Notes: generated from the letters alone by a model not told the origin. 64,000 nt of DNA from CAZEVY01 sp964515555 (GCA_964515555.1 CAZEVY010000005.1:58067-122066), one strand, 5' to 3'; counted from the stretch's first letter, positions 30,354 through 40,122 are shown. Made by a program: numbers and translations.

Positions 30354-31931
30354 CTATTGTCTCAGGTTGCGAACGGCGCGCACCTGGCTCTCGGGAAACA
30401 GCTCCTGGAAGCGTCGAACCTCCGGATGCGCGAGGGCGCGGCGCGTCAGGTCGTCCTCGTCGGCCGCGGCCGGCGCCGGCGCAGGCGATGCGGCCGCCTC
30501 TCCCGTTGTCACCGCGATGCGCATGGCGCGGCCGGCGAGCGACTGCACCACCTTCTGCAAATCGCCCGACTTCAGATGCAGCGTGAATTCCCTCGGCGCG
30601 ACGAATCGCAGTTCCGCGCCCGACTCCTCCACCGTCGCGTGCGCCACCGCGTCGGCGATGAACGTGAAGCCTTGCGCCGTGAGCGCCGCGTGCAGTCGCT
30701 CGCGCCAGCCGCCGTTGGCGGCCATCTCGACGGGCGCGGCGCGCGAAACCGGAACCGGCGCCGGCGGGGCCTTCTTCGGAGGCGCGGCCTGCGGCGCCGC
30801 CCCGGCCGATCCCGTCATCCGCAGCGCTTCCTCGATCGGCGTCAGCCGCCCGGCGTGGACCATGCGCAGCAGTCCGAGCTCCAGGTGCAGCCGCGGCTGG
30901 AGCGACTGTTGCAGCTCGCGATACATCTCCAGCGCCAGGTGCAGGTAGCGCGTCAGGTCGTCTTCGGAAAACTGCGCGGCGATTCCCGCGAGCCGGTCCT
31001 GCTCGGCCTGCGACGCCGCCACCAGCCGCGTGCCCGCGCCCGCGAGCCGCACCACCAGGAGATCGCGCAGATACCGCGCCACCTCGCGGCAGAAATGATG
31101 CAGATTCTGACCGTTCCGCTCCAGCTCGCCGACCACGTCGAGCATCGCGCCCGTGTCGGAGGCCGCCAGCGCGCGTGTCACCATGTCCAGCTTGTCGACG
31201 GAAAACACCCCGAGCAACTCGCGCACCTCGTCGACCGCCAGGTTCGAGCCGCAGCAGGCGATGGCCTGGTCGAGCGCCGAGAGCGAATCGCGCACGCTGC
31301 CCTCGCCGACGCGCGCCAGGACCGCCAGCACCTCGGCGTCGGCGTGAATACGCTCCTCGCCGCAGATCCACTCCATGCGCTTGACGAGCTCCGCGAAGTC
31401 GACCGAGCGGAAGCTGAACTGCTGGCAGCGCGAAAGAATCGTCATCGGAATCTTGTGCGACTCGGTGGTGCACAGCAGGAAAACGACCCACTCGGGCGGC
31501 TCCTCGAGCGTCTTGAGCAGTGCGTTGAAGGCTTCCGTCGTGATCTGGTGCGCCTCGTCGATGATGAACACCTTGAAGCGGTCGCGCGCCGGCCGAAAGC
31601 GGATGTTCTCGCGCAGTTCGCGCATTTCGTTGATGCCGCGATTGGAGGCCGCGTCGATCTCGATGACGTCGACCGATCCGCTCGCCGATATCTCGCGGCA
31701 GGAGGCGCACTCGCCGCACGGCGCGATCGCCGGACCCTTCTCGCAGTTGAGGCATCGCGCCACGATGCGCGCCACCGTCGTTTTGCCGGTGCCCCGCTGA
31801 CCCGCGAAGATGTAGCCGTGCGCGATGCGGTTCTGCGAGATGGCGTTCTCGAGCGTCGTCCGCACGTGCTCCTGCCCGATGAGTTCGGAGAAGTTCTGGG
31901 GACGGTACTTGCGGGCGATGACCTGGTACAT
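30354..31931 (-). CDS. dnaX: DNA polymerase III gamma/tau subunit
   Basis: The 525-residue clamp-loader ATPase has the P-loop GQRGTGKTT (44-52), a zinc site formed by Cys63, Cys72, Cys75 and Cys78, and IDEAHQITTEAFNALLKTLEEPP as the Walker B and following helix. The sensor 1 region reads LCTTESHKIP. After residue 360 a proline/alanine-rich linker leads to a tau-like C-terminal domain. Whether a short gamma form is made cannot be seen; I found no clear slippery A-run. The SRP RNA gene lies just upstream. Confidence 0.96.
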   Translation of the reverse strand: MYQVIARKYRPQNFSELIGQEHVRTTLENAISQNRIAHGYIFAGQRGTGKTTVARIVARCLNCEKGPAIAPCGECASCREISASGSVDVIEIDAASNRGINEMRELRENIRFRPARDRFKVFIIDEAHQITTEAFNALLKTLEEPPEWVVFLLCTTESHKIPMTILSRCQQFSFRSVDFAELVKRMEWICGEERIHADAEVLAVLARVGEGSVRDSLSALDQAIACCGSNLAVDEVRELLGVFSVDKLDMVTRALAASDTGAMLDVVGELERNGQNLHHFCREVARYLRDLLVVRLAGAGTRLVAASQAEQDRLAGIAAQFSEDDLTRYLHLALEMYRELQQSLQPRLHLELGLLRMVHAGRLTPIEEALRMTGSAGAAPQAAPPKKAPPAPVPVSRAAPVEMAANGGWRERLHAALTAQGFTFIADAVAHATVEESGAELRFVAPREFTLHLKSGDLQKVVQSLAGRAMRIAVTTGEAAASPAPAPAAADEDDLTRRALAHPEVRRFQELFPESQVRAVRNLRQ

Positions 31932-31934
31932 GAG

Positions 31935-32041
31935 GGGAGCCGCGCCAGACCCCGGGTGGTCCGCGGCACACGGGCGCTTCCACTACCGTTGCTTCCTTCC
32001 GGACCTGGCGGGGTTCGCGGCTGCCCGTTGCACGGAGCCCG
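31935..32041 (-). ncRNA. ffs: Signal recognition particle RNA (small 4.5S type)
   Basis: On the minus strand the conserved apical loop GTCCGGAAGGAAGCA occurs at about 32006-31992, with flanking CCAGG and the asymmetric internal loop expected for the Ffh-binding helix. Sequences on both sides pair to form a long hairpin of roughly 105 nt (GGGCTCC at the 5' end against GGCTCCC at the 3' end). The RNA with Ffh targets membrane proteins to the inner membrane. Placement just upstream of dnaX is common. The ends are estimated to within a few nt. Confidence 0.93.
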
Positions 32042-32055
32042 AGGCCTGACACCTC

Positions 32056-32061
32056 ATGCTA
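32056..32061 (-). promoter_or_regulatory. -10 box TAGCAT for the SRP RNA
   Basis: TAGCAT on the minus strand lies about 15 nt upstream of the folded 5' end, at a distance that fits a short processed leader. Confidence 0.35.
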
Positions 32062-32113
32062 CCACGCGCTCTCGCGCGCACCCGCTCGCGGCTCTTGCGC
32101 ACCGTCCGTGCGC

Positions 32114-32119
32114 TACACT
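32114..32119 (+). promoter_or_regulatory. -10 box TACACT, leaderless-type
   Basis: TACACT ends 8 nt before ATG 32128; the spacer AAACCCTC has no ribosome-binding site. Confidence 0.6.
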
Positions 32120-32127
32120 AAACCCTC

Positions 32128-32907
32128 ATGGCTGACACGCATCCCTTTTCTCTCGCCAGGAAGACGGCGCTGGTCGCCGGCGCGAGCCGCGGCATCGGGC
32201 TGGCGATCGCGCGGTCGATCGCCGCCGCGGGCGCTCGCACAATCCTCGCGGCGCGGTCGAAGGAAGCGCTCGACAAGGAGGCCGGCGCGTTACGCGGAGC
32301 CGGCCACACCGCCGAAGCGCTTGTCCTCGATGTCGCCAGCATCGACTCGATTCGCGCCGCCGCGGCCGCCGCCGGCGCCGTCGACATTCTGGTCGGCGTG
32401 GCGGGGACCAACGTGCGCAAGCAGTTCGAGAAGTACACCGAAGAGGAATGGACGCGCGTGGTCAAGACAAACCTCGACGGCATCGTCGAGCTGACGCGGC
32501 TGTTCGGCGCGAAGATGATCGAGCGCGGGGCCGGCGGTAAGGTCATCATCATCGGCAGCCTGATGTCCCTGCTCGGACTGCCCTACCTGACGGCCTACGC
32601 GGTCTCGAAGAGCGGACTCGCCGGATTGACGCGCGTGCTGGCCGCCGAATGGGGCAAGTACAACATCCAGGTAAATCTCATCGCGCCGGGCTTCATCATT
32701 ACGGATCTCAATCGCAAAATGTGGGAGTCGAAGGAACTCAACGACTGGTTGAAGGGCGTCCAGGCGAATCCGCGGCCGGGAACCCCCGAGGATGTCGCCG
32801 GACTGGCCGTCTACCTGGCCTCGCGAGCTTCGGATTACGTCACGGGGCAGTCGATCGCCGTCGACGGCGGGTACTCGACGACGCGCGTCTGGCCGTTCGA
32901 GCCGTAG
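32128..32907 (+). CDS. Short-chain dehydrogenase/reductase
   Basis: This 259-residue classical SDR uses NAD(P). The cofactor loop GASRGIG is at residues 18-24, the catalytic pair is Tyr157 and Lys161 (YAVSK), and IIIGSLMS holds the catalytic serine. The C-terminal VTGQSIAVDGGYS is typical of the gluconate 5-dehydrogenase and FabG-like group. A sugar-acid or oxoacyl reductase role is possible; the substrate is not readable. It is a single gene with its own leaderless-type promoter. Confidence 0.88.
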   Translation: MADTHPFSLARKTALVAGASRGIGLAIARSIAAAGARTILAARSKEALDKEAGALRGAGHTAEALVLDVASIDSIRAAAAAAGAVDILVGVAGTNVRKQFEKYTEEEWTRVVKTNLDGIVELTRLFGAKMIERGAGGKVIIIGSLMSLLGLPYLTAYAVSKSGLAGLTRVLAAEWGKYNIQVNLIAPGFIITDLNRKMWESKELNDWLKGVQANPRPGTPEDVAGLAVYLASRASDYVTGQSIAVDGGYSTTRVWPFEP

Positions 32908-32926
32908 AACGGGCCGCGAACCTCGA

Positions 32927-32932
32927 TAAAAT
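32927..32932 (+). promoter_or_regulatory. -10 box TAAAAT
   Basis: TAAAAT ends 9 nt before GTG 32942, and the spacer holds GGGGAGG. If this box is used, the ribosome-binding site would lie mostly upstream of the transcript start, so either the box or the site is decoy. Confidence 0.4.
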
Positions 32933-32941
32933 GGGGAGGTT

Positions 32942-34519
32942 GTGTTTCCGCGAGTTCTCCCGCTCATTGTCCTCGCCGTACTGCCCACTGCCGCCCAGGA
33001 TGTCTTGCCCAGCCGGTCCGCCCCCGACCTGCTTTCCTTCGACGATCTCGTCAAGCTGAGCGACACGCCGAAACCCGACGGCGAGCTCGGCAAACGGCTC
33101 GGCGCGCTTCTGACCACCCCGTTCCTCTCCAACGAGGCCCACCATGCCGGCTCGCGGCCCTATCGTCCCTCGCGCCCCTGGCTCGGCCCGATCGTGCGTG
33201 CCGCCATGTGGAACATCGAGCGCGGCCACGAGTTCGACCTGGTGCGGCTGGCGTTCTCCGGCTCGCAGCCGTTCGTCGAGACGGTCATGGCGAAGAAGGG
33301 GTTCGACGCGGTAACGCTCGAAGCCGTCAAGACGCAGTCGGCGCTCCTGGCTGAAGTCGACCTGATTCTGCTGAACGAGGTCGACCTCGGCGTCTCGCGC
33401 ACCGACTACCGCGACGTCGCCCGCGATCTCGCCGAGTCGCTCCGGATGAACTACGCCTTCGGCGTCGAGTTCCTCGAGGTCGACAAGCTGGCGCTCGGCA
33501 TCGAGAAGCTCGACGCGCCCAACCCGGAGGTCGCCGAGCAGTTGAGCAAGGACCTTGCCGTCGACCCGGCCCGTTATCGCGGGTTGCACGGCAGCGCGGT
33601 GTTGAGCCGCTATCCGATCCGGAAAGCGCGCATCCACCGCTTCAAGGTCTGCTACGACTGGTACGCCAAGGAGAAATCCGAGATCGCCGGCCTGGAGAAG
33701 GAGCGCCGTCGTGCCGCTGAGCGCGTTTTCCTCGAGCGCATCGGCCGCGAGGTGCGGCACGGGGGGAGAATGGCGCTCATCGTGGAGTTGGAGGTCCCCG
33801 AACTGTCCGAGAAGCGGGTCACGGCGATCGCCGCGCACCTGGAGAACAAGTGCCCGCCGCGCTGCCGGCGCGAGCAGATGCAGGAGCTGCTGCATCTGAT
33901 TCAGGAGATCGACGGGCCGGTCGTGCTGGGCGGCGATCTCAACACCACCTCGAGCGACGCCGCGCCGACCTCGGTGCGCCGCGAGGTCGCCAAGCGCGTC
34001 AAGAATCCCAAGTTCTGGGCGGGGCAAGCCATCAAGTGGTTCAACCCGGTGTCGCTGCCCTCCGTCGTGACGATGCCGACCAACTACTTCCGCAACTATC
34101 TCGACCCGACCACGGCGCACGTGCCGTTTCTCGCGCCCAGCCGGGAGTCGGCGCTGTTCAACCTGCTCGAGAAGTTCCGATTCTCCGACGGCTACGCCTT
34201 CGACTTCCGCGGCGACACGGCGCGGTCGGCCGACGGTCGCAAGGGCACGCTGGCGAATTCGAATCAACGCGGCTCGAAGGGTTTTCAGCACACCTTCGCT
34301 TTGCAGCGCGACTACTTCGGCCTGGTGGGCCGATACAAGCTCGATTGGATTCTCGTGAAGGCCTACGCGCGGTCGCCGAACGGGCCCGCCGAGAGCTTCC
34401 GCTTCGCGCCGCACTACGGCGTCGCCATGCAGGAGTTGAACGAGTCGGCGCCCGACCGGATCTCGGACCACTGTCCGATCACGGTTGATTTGCCCCTCGG
34501 CGAGCCCGGCGCACGCTGA
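32942..34519 (+). CDS. Exported endonuclease/exonuclease/phosphatase-fold protein
   Basis: The 525-residue protein has a signal peptide (FPRVLPLIVLAVLPTAAQ) and an EEP/DNase I-like domain. MWNIERGHEF near residue 90, LLNEVDLGVSR near 140, the metal- and phosphate-binding GGDLNTTSS near 325 and a C-terminal SDHCPI are the four family blocks. It could cleave DNA, RNA or phosphodiester lipids outside the cytoplasm. A segment near 225-255 (AKEKSEIAGLEKERRRAAE) adds a charged helix that is not part of the core. GTG 32942 follows GGGGAGG. Confidence 0.82.
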   Translation: MFPRVLPLIVLAVLPTAAQDVLPSRSAPDLLSFDDLVKLSDTPKPDGELGKRLGALLTTPFLSNEAHHAGSRPYRPSRPWLGPIVRAAMWNIERGHEFDLVRLAFSGSQPFVETVMAKKGFDAVTLEAVKTQSALLAEVDLILLNEVDLGVSRTDYRDVARDLAESLRMNYAFGVEFLEVDKLALGIEKLDAPNPEVAEQLSKDLAVDPARYRGLHGSAVLSRYPIRKARIHRFKVCYDWYAKEKSEIAGLEKERRRAAERVFLERIGREVRHGGRMALIVELEVPELSEKRVTAIAAHLENKCPPRCRREQMQELLHLIQEIDGPVVLGGDLNTTSSDAAPTSVRREVAKRVKNPKFWAGQAIKWFNPVSLPSVVTMPTNYFRNYLDPTTAHVPFLAPSRESALFNLLEKFRFSDGYAFDFRGDTARSADGRKGTLANSNQRGSKGFQHTFALQRDYFGLVGRYKLDWILVKAYARSPNGPAESFRFAPHYGVAMQELNESAPDRISDHCPITVDLPLGEPGAR

Positions 34520-34585
34520 TCGGGACAGGTTGTTATTGTATAGGCATCTATCTCGCCCTCAGAGCGGGGTGCAGGAGGCGGCCAA

Positions 34586-37060
34586 TTGCCCGTTGTTGCG
34601 AGAATCGGCGTTGCCTTTGTGGGTTTGAGCGCGTTATTCCAGGGTGCGCTGAAACCGGGCCATGCCGGACTGTCAGCGACGCTCTTGCTTTTCGGGGAAG
34701 CGAAGATACACGCGCAGCAGAGTAATGCGGCGCCGGCGGCGTCCTCCGCAACTTCAGGCCCGCGTCGAGTCCTCGACCGCTATTGCGCGACGTGTCACAA
34801 CGACCATCTAAAGTCCGGCGGCCTGAGTCTTGTCCAGGCCGATTTGTCGAATGTAGGTTCGCGACCCGAACTATGGGAGAAAGTGGCGCGCAAGCTCCAT
34901 ACCGGTGTCATGCCGCCACCCAACGTGCCGCAGCCTCCGGACGCGGATCGCCGTGCGATCCTCACTTTGCTGGAAAGGTCGCTCGATGCCGCGGCGGCCG
35001 CCAAACCGAATCCTGGCCGTACCGAAACCCTGCGGCGCCTCACGCGAACCGAGTATCAGAACGCGATCCGAGACCTGCTGGCGCTCGACATCGACGCCGC
35101 CTCGCTGCTGCCGGCCGACGAGAGCGGTCACGGCTTCGACAACGTCATCGTCGGCGATCTGTCGGCAACGCTTGTGAACCGATACATCTCAGCCGCGCAG
35201 AAAGTCAGCCGTCTGGCTGTCGGGACCACACGGTCTGTGCAGAACGACATCATTCGGGTGGCGGCCGATCTGACACAGGAAGATCACCTGCCCGGACTTC
35301 CGCGCGGCACGCGCGGCGGCCTGTCGACGTCCTATACGTTTCCTCAGGACGGCGAATACGAAATCCAGATCCTGCTGGCTCGCGATATCAACGGGATCGT
35401 CAGCGGAATCCGCGACGGCCGTCCGCACCAACTGCTGGTGCTCCTCGATCGGGAGCCGGTCAAGACCTTCACTGTCCAAAGGCAGCCCAACGTCCACCCC
35501 ACTCGGGCCGATAAGGATCTGAAGGCGCGCATTCCCGTCAGCGCCGGTCCGCACCACCTCGGGCTCGCGTTCGTCAAAGAGGGCTCATCGCTTTCCGAGT
35601 CGCTCCGCCAGCCTACCGTATCCCGCTTCAACGACCTCCGATATGCGCGCACGGCGCCCGCCATCGACCAGGTTTCTGTGACCGGACCGTATTCGCCAAG
35701 AGGCTCCGGGGACACACCGAGCCGGCGCCGATTGTTTGTCTGCCGGCCGGAGGGACAGGACAAAGCTCAGGAAGAAAAATGCGCCGCAACGATCCTGTCG
35801 ACGCTGATGCGGCGGGCGTACCGCAGGCCGATTGCGGCGGCCGACCTTGCCGAGCCCATGGCCTTCTATCGCCAGGGGCGGGCCGACGGCGATTTTGACG
35901 CCGGAATCGCCATGGCGCTGAGCTCCGTGCTGGCCAACGGAGAATTCCTCATCCGCGTGGAGAGCGAACCCCGGAGAACGGGACCCGCTGGCGTCTACAG
36001 GGTCAGCGATCTGGAGCTGGCATCGCGACTGTCCTCCTTCCTGTGGAGCAGCATCCCGGACGACGAGTTGCTCGAGGCCGCCATTCGAGGCAGGCTGAGT
36101 CAGCCGGGGGAGATCGAAAAGCAGGCCCGCCGGATGCTCGCCGACCGCCGGTCCTTCAACCTCGCGACGAACTTCGCCGGTCAGTGGCTGCTCCTGCGCA
36201 ATATCGACGCGGTAGCTCCAAACGGCAACATTTTCCGGGATTTCGATGACAACCTGCGGCAGGCCTTCCGGCAGGAAACCGAGCTCTTCTTCGACAGCGT
36301 GTTGCGCGAGGACCGCAGCGTGCTGACGTTGATACGCTCCGACTACACGTTCCTGAACGAACGCCTGGCGAAGCACTACGGAATTCCCAACGTATACGGG
36401 AGCCGATTGCGCCGCGTAGCGCTTTCCAGGGAAAGCAGACGCGGCGGACTGCTTCGGCAGGGCAGCGTGCTCTCGGTGACATCGTATGCCACCCGGACCT
36501 CGCCGGTGCTGCGCGGAGTATTCGTGCTGCGCAGCATCTATGGCGCGCCGCCGGCGATTCCGCCTCCCACCGTGCCGGCGCTCGATGAGAGTACGATGGC
36601 CGCCAATCTCCCGATGCGCCAGCGCCTGGCTGCCCATCGCGCCAACGCGGTGTGCGCGAGCTGCCATAACACCATCGACCCGGTGGGCTTCGCGCTCGAG
36701 AACTTCAATGCGGTCGGGCAGTGGCGCGAACACGAGCTGGAAGCGCCGGTCGACGCGTCGGGAGCGTTGCCGGGCAGCCGACCGTTCCGGGGGATCGACG
36801 GGCTTGAGGAGGCGCTGCTGGCGCGCGGCGAACTGTTCGTCACCGCTCTGACGGAGAACCTGATGACGTTCGCGCTCGGGCGAGGCGTGGAGTACTACGA
36901 TGCGCCTGCCGTTCGCAGAATCGTAAGAGACGCGGGGAAGGATGGATACCGGTTCTCGTCGCTGATTCTCGGCATTGTAAACAGTGTTCCATTTCGAATG
37001 CGGCGCGCGGAAGGCGATTCAGCGCCGGCAGCAGCTAACCTTGCAAGTAGCAGGAAGTAG
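34586..37060 (+). CDS. Exported DUF1592-type haem protein (cassette 1)
   Basis: The 824-residue protein starts at TTG 34586 after GGAGG (7-nt spacer) and has an N-terminal export helix. The order is a planctomycete-type cytochrome domain with CATCH (Cys67, Cys70, His71); DUF1587 (LRRLTRTEYQNAIRDLL, near 150); a beta-rich carbohydrate-binding-like middle; DUF1595; DUF1592 (RESRRGGLLRQGSVLSVTSYATRTSPVLRG region); DUF1588 with a second haem motif CASCH (Cys690, Cys693, His694); and DUF1585. The family is large in Planctomycetes and Acidobacteria and has no known biochemical role; electron transfer coupled to polymer breakdown has been suggested. A DUF1552 gene follows after 11 nt. Confidence 0.88.
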   Translation: MPVVARIGVAFVGLSALFQGALKPGHAGLSATLLLFGEAKIHAQQSNAAPAASSATSGPRRVLDRYCATCHNDHLKSGGLSLVQADLSNVGSRPELWEKVARKLHTGVMPPPNVPQPPDADRRAILTLLERSLDAAAAAKPNPGRTETLRRLTRTEYQNAIRDLLALDIDAASLLPADESGHGFDNVIVGDLSATLVNRYISAAQKVSRLAVGTTRSVQNDIIRVAADLTQEDHLPGLPRGTRGGLSTSYTFPQDGEYEIQILLARDINGIVSGIRDGRPHQLLVLLDREPVKTFTVQRQPNVHPTRADKDLKARIPVSAGPHHLGLAFVKEGSSLSESLRQPTVSRFNDLRYARTAPAIDQVSVTGPYSPRGSGDTPSRRRLFVCRPEGQDKAQEEKCAATILSTLMRRAYRRPIAAADLAEPMAFYRQGRADGDFDAGIAMALSSVLANGEFLIRVESEPRRTGPAGVYRVSDLELASRLSSFLWSSIPDDELLEAAIRGRLSQPGEIEKQARRMLADRRSFNLATNFAGQWLLLRNIDAVAPNGNIFRDFDDNLRQAFRQETELFFDSVLREDRSVLTLIRSDYTFLNERLAKHYGIPNVYGSRLRRVALSRESRRGGLLRQGSVLSVTSYATRTSPVLRGVFVLRSIYGAPPAIPPPTVPALDESTMAANLPMRQRLAAHRANAVCASCHNTIDPVGFALENFNAVGQWREHELEAPVDASGALPGSRPFRGIDGLEEALLARGELFVTALTENLMTFALGRGVEYYDAPAVRRIVRDAGKDGYRFSSLILGIVNSVPFRMRRAEGDSAPAAANLASSRK

Positions 37061-37071
37061 AGGGGAGCATT

Positions 37072-38418
37072 ATGTTTCTGACAAAGAAGGCGATTCCCAG
37101 GCGGACTCTCCTGAAGAGCGCGCAGGCTACTCTGGCTCTGCCACTGCTCGACGCGATGATTCCTGCCGCCACGATGTGGGCCCAGACGCCCGCGAAACCG
37201 GTATCGCGGCTGGGCTTCGTGTTCGTCCCCATGGGATGCGATCATTCGCGATGGACCCCGCCCGGCGCGGGAAAGCTCGATCAGCTTTCCCCCATCCTCG
37301 ACTCGCTGAAGCCGGTCAAAGATCAGCTGACCGTGATCACCAATCTGCGGTTGCCGAACGCCTATCCGGGCACGCATGACACATCCAACTCGGCGTTCCT
37401 GAGCGCGGCGGTCTCCAAACACACGGAGAGCTCGGATTATTATCTCGGCACCACGGTGGACCAGATCGCGGCCAGGGAGATGGGCCGCGATACGCAGATC
37501 GGCTCGCTCCAACTCGCGATGGATCTCAACCCGCTCGCCGGCGTGTGCAACAACGGCTACGCGTGCGTCTATCAGAATTGCCTCTCCTGGTCGTCGCCGA
37601 CCACACCCTTACCGTCGGAGGCACATCCGCGTGTCGTCTTCGAGCGGCTCTTCGGCGAGGGCGGAAGCGCATCCGAGCGCCGCTCGGCGTTGCGCTATCG
37701 CGGGAGTCTGCTGGATTCGTTGACCGGGAGCATCGCGAAGATCAAAGGAAAGGTGGGTGCTCCCGACAAGGCGCGCCTGGATCGGTATCTCGAGAGCATT
37801 CATCAGGTGGAACGCGAGATCCAGCGTGGCGAGAAAGCGGTGGCGGACAACAGGACGCCCGACCTCGACCGGCCGGTGGGAGTTCCTCCGGCGTTCGCCG
37901 ACCACGCCAAGCTCATGTACGACCTTCAGATTCTGGCCTTTCAGGCGGACATCACGCGGGTCGTCAGCTTCCAGTTCACGCGCGAGCACAACGACCGCAC
38001 GTATCCGGAGATCGGCGTCCCGGATCCACACCATCCCACGAGCCATCACGGCAACGATCCGGAGAAGGTCGCCAAGATTGCGAAGATCAACACGTTTCAT
38101 GTCTCGCTGTTTTCCGAGTTCCTCCAGAAAATGAAAGCGACCTCCGACGGCGACGGCTCGCTCCTCGATCACACGGTCTACCTGTATGGAAGCGGCATGG
38201 GGAATCCCAGCCTTCACGATCACGAGAATCTTCCGATCCTGGTGGCGGGCGGCGCTGCAACTGGCCTGAAAGGCGGCCGTCACATCAGGTACGAGAAGGG
38301 AACGAACCTGTCGAACCTCCACCTCACGCTGCTCGATCGCGTTGGCATCCGCCTGGATTCGTTCGTGGACAGCTCCGGAAAGGTCGACGACCTGTTCGAA
38401 CAGGTTCCACTGGCCTAG
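37072..38418 (+). CDS. Tat-exported DUF1552 protein (cassette 1)
   Basis: The 448-residue protein opens with a twin-arginine signal (Arg10-Arg11, then TLLKSAQATLALPLL). The mature domain is DUF1552. FVPMGCDHSRWTPPG near 50, SHHGND near 323 and GSGMGNPSLHDHENLPILVAGG near 375 are shared with the cassette 2 copy. The histidine- and asparagine-rich C-terminal blocks look like metal ligands and recall DUF1501 and alkaline-phosphatase-type folds; that similarity is my inference. The function is unknown. It is cotranscribed with the DUF1592-type protein and with the ankyrin gene 11 nt downstream. Confidence 0.88.
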   Translation: MFLTKKAIPRRTLLKSAQATLALPLLDAMIPAATMWAQTPAKPVSRLGFVFVPMGCDHSRWTPPGAGKLDQLSPILDSLKPVKDQLTVITNLRLPNAYPGTHDTSNSAFLSAAVSKHTESSDYYLGTTVDQIAAREMGRDTQIGSLQLAMDLNPLAGVCNNGYACVYQNCLSWSSPTTPLPSEAHPRVVFERLFGEGGSASERRSALRYRGSLLDSLTGSIAKIKGKVGAPDKARLDRYLESIHQVEREIQRGEKAVADNRTPDLDRPVGVPPAFADHAKLMYDLQILAFQADITRVVSFQFTREHNDRTYPEIGVPDPHHPTSHHGNDPEKVAKIAKINTFHVSLFSEFLQKMKATSDGDGSLLDHTVYLYGSGMGNPSLHDHENLPILVAGGAATGLKGGRHIRYEKGTNLSNLHLTLLDRVGIRLDSFVDSSGKVDDLFEQVPLA

Positions 38419-38429
38419 GGAAGACGCCC

Positions 38430-39959
38430 ATGCGGAGACAGATCACCGGATTCGTTCTCCTCACGGCCGGTCTGGCGGCGGCCGCGGCCGTGCGTGCACC
38501 ATTGGCCGACGCCGCGGAGAATCGCGATAAGTCGGGCGTCGCGCTGCTCCTCAAGAAGGGCGCCGACGTGAACGCCGCGCAGGCCGATGGGACCACCGCG
38601 CTGCATTGGGCGGCGTATCACGACGATGCGGAGATGGTGGCGATGCTCGTGAAGGCGGGCGCCAACGCGAAGGTTGTAAACCGCTACGGCATGCCGCCCC
38701 TGGCGGAGGCCTGCATTAACGGCGACGCCGCGGTTGTGAAACTGCTGTTGGACGCTGGAGCCGACGCCAACGCCGCAATGAAAGGGGGAGAGACCGTGCT
38801 GATGTTGGCGGCGCGCTCCGGGAATCTCGGCGCGGTAAATGCGCTGCTGGCCCGAGGCGCGCACCTAAACGCGCGCGAACGGCTCGGACAGACGGCCTTG
38901 ATGTGGGCGGCGGCCGAGGGAAACACGGCTGTCGTCCGCGCGTTAATCGAATCGGGAGCGGACCTGAACGCGGCTCTCGATTCGGGGTTCACGGCGTTCT
39001 TCTTCGCGGTTCGGGAAGGCCGCCTCGACACGGTTCGCGCATTTCTTTCGGCAGGCATCGATGTGAATAAGCCGATGCAGCGGCTTCAGGGCTCGAGCAG
39101 AGCAGGTGGCGGCGCGAGAGGGCAGCGCACCCCTCCGCTGCTGCTCGCCGTCCAGAACGGCCACTTCGAGCTGGCGATTGCGCTCATCGACGCGGGCGCC
39201 GATCCCAACGATCTGCGGGCCGGATACGCTCCTCTCCACATGATGGCCGGCGTCCGCAAGCCGGATTCCAACGACACCAACGATGGCTCCCCCGCGGTCG
39301 GAGCGGGAACGCTCACCAGCCTCGACTTCGTGCGCGAAATCGTAAAACGCGGAGCGAACGTCAATCAGCGCCTGCCCAGCGGCTCACCGGGGCTGGGCGG
39401 CACGTCTTCGCGCATCGCGACGGAGGGCGCAGCGGGGGCGACGCCGTTTCTGTTCGCCGCCGATCGCGCCGACCTGCCGCTGATGCGCGTGCTCAAGGAA
39501 CTGGGCGCCGATCCCCTCCTGCCGAACTTCAATAACACTACACCGCTGATGGCGGCGGCTGGAGTTGGCACGACTTCGCCGGATGAAGAGGCGGGCGACG
39601 AAAGCGATGCGCTAGAAGCGGTGAAGATGTTGCTCGATCTCGGAGCCGACATCAATACCGTGGACAACAACGGCGACACAGCCATGCACGGAGCCGCGTA
39701 TAACGCCTACCCGCTGGTCGCGAAGCTGCTGGCCGAGCGTGGAGCCAATCCGCAAATCTGGAAGAATGCCAACAAAGCCGGCGGAACGCCGCTATTCATC
39801 GCGGAAGGTTACGCCGATCGTACCTTGCAGCCCGACGCCGCGACGATCGAAGCCATCACCAAGCTGATGGTTGCAGCGGGCCTTCCCACTACAGGCGAGC
39901 GGCCGAAGATGGTTGATATCTACCAGAGAACCGTAGAGCCACCGAAGCCTCCGAACTGA
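38430..39959 (+). CDS. Exported ankyrin-repeat protein
   Basis: The 509-residue protein has a signal peptide (residues 1-21) and about nine ankyrin repeats. Typical ones are DGTTALHWAAYHDDAEMVAML near 52, GGETVLMLAARSGNLGAVNALL near 118 and NGDTAMHGAAYNAYPLVAKLL near 415. A less regular insertion lies near 210-330. Ankyrin repeats bind proteins. In this operon it would act in the periplasm or at the surface, with the DUF1592 and DUF1552 proteins as possible partners. It ends in a short tail (TVEPPKPPN) with no anchor. Confidence 0.87.
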   Translation: MRRQITGFVLLTAGLAAAAAVRAPLADAAENRDKSGVALLLKKGADVNAAQADGTTALHWAAYHDDAEMVAMLVKAGANAKVVNRYGMPPLAEACINGDAAVVKLLLDAGADANAAMKGGETVLMLAARSGNLGAVNALLARGAHLNARERLGQTALMWAAAEGNTAVVRALIESGADLNAALDSGFTAFFFAVREGRLDTVRAFLSAGIDVNKPMQRLQGSSRAGGGARGQRTPPLLLAVQNGHFELAIALIDAGADPNDLRAGYAPLHMMAGVRKPDSNDTNDGSPAVGAGTLTSLDFVREIVKRGANVNQRLPSGSPGLGGTSSRIATEGAAGATPFLFAADRADLPLMRVLKELGADPLLPNFNNTTPLMAAAGVGTTSPDEEAGDESDALEAVKMLLDLGADINTVDNNGDTAMHGAAYNAYPLVAKLLAERGANPQIWKNANKAGGTPLFIAEGYADRTLQPDAATIEAITKLMVAAGLPTTGERPKMVDIYQRTVEPPKPPN

Positions 39960-40122
39960 AGAGGTGAGACGACGCAGCGTTCCAAACGCTCGATCGCTAC
40001 GGGTCACTGCCGCGCGATCGCGAATTCGTCTGTCAGCCGCTACGGCTCAACGCCGGTGGATTGTCCGTTGACGTGGATGCAGTAACGGTCCGGAGGTACG
40101 AGCGAGACCCGCAGTCGGTGGA

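Noticed and set aside
30354..31931. Programmed frameshift in dnaX
   Set aside because: I saw no A-rich slippery run with a downstream hairpin at the end of the ATPase domains.
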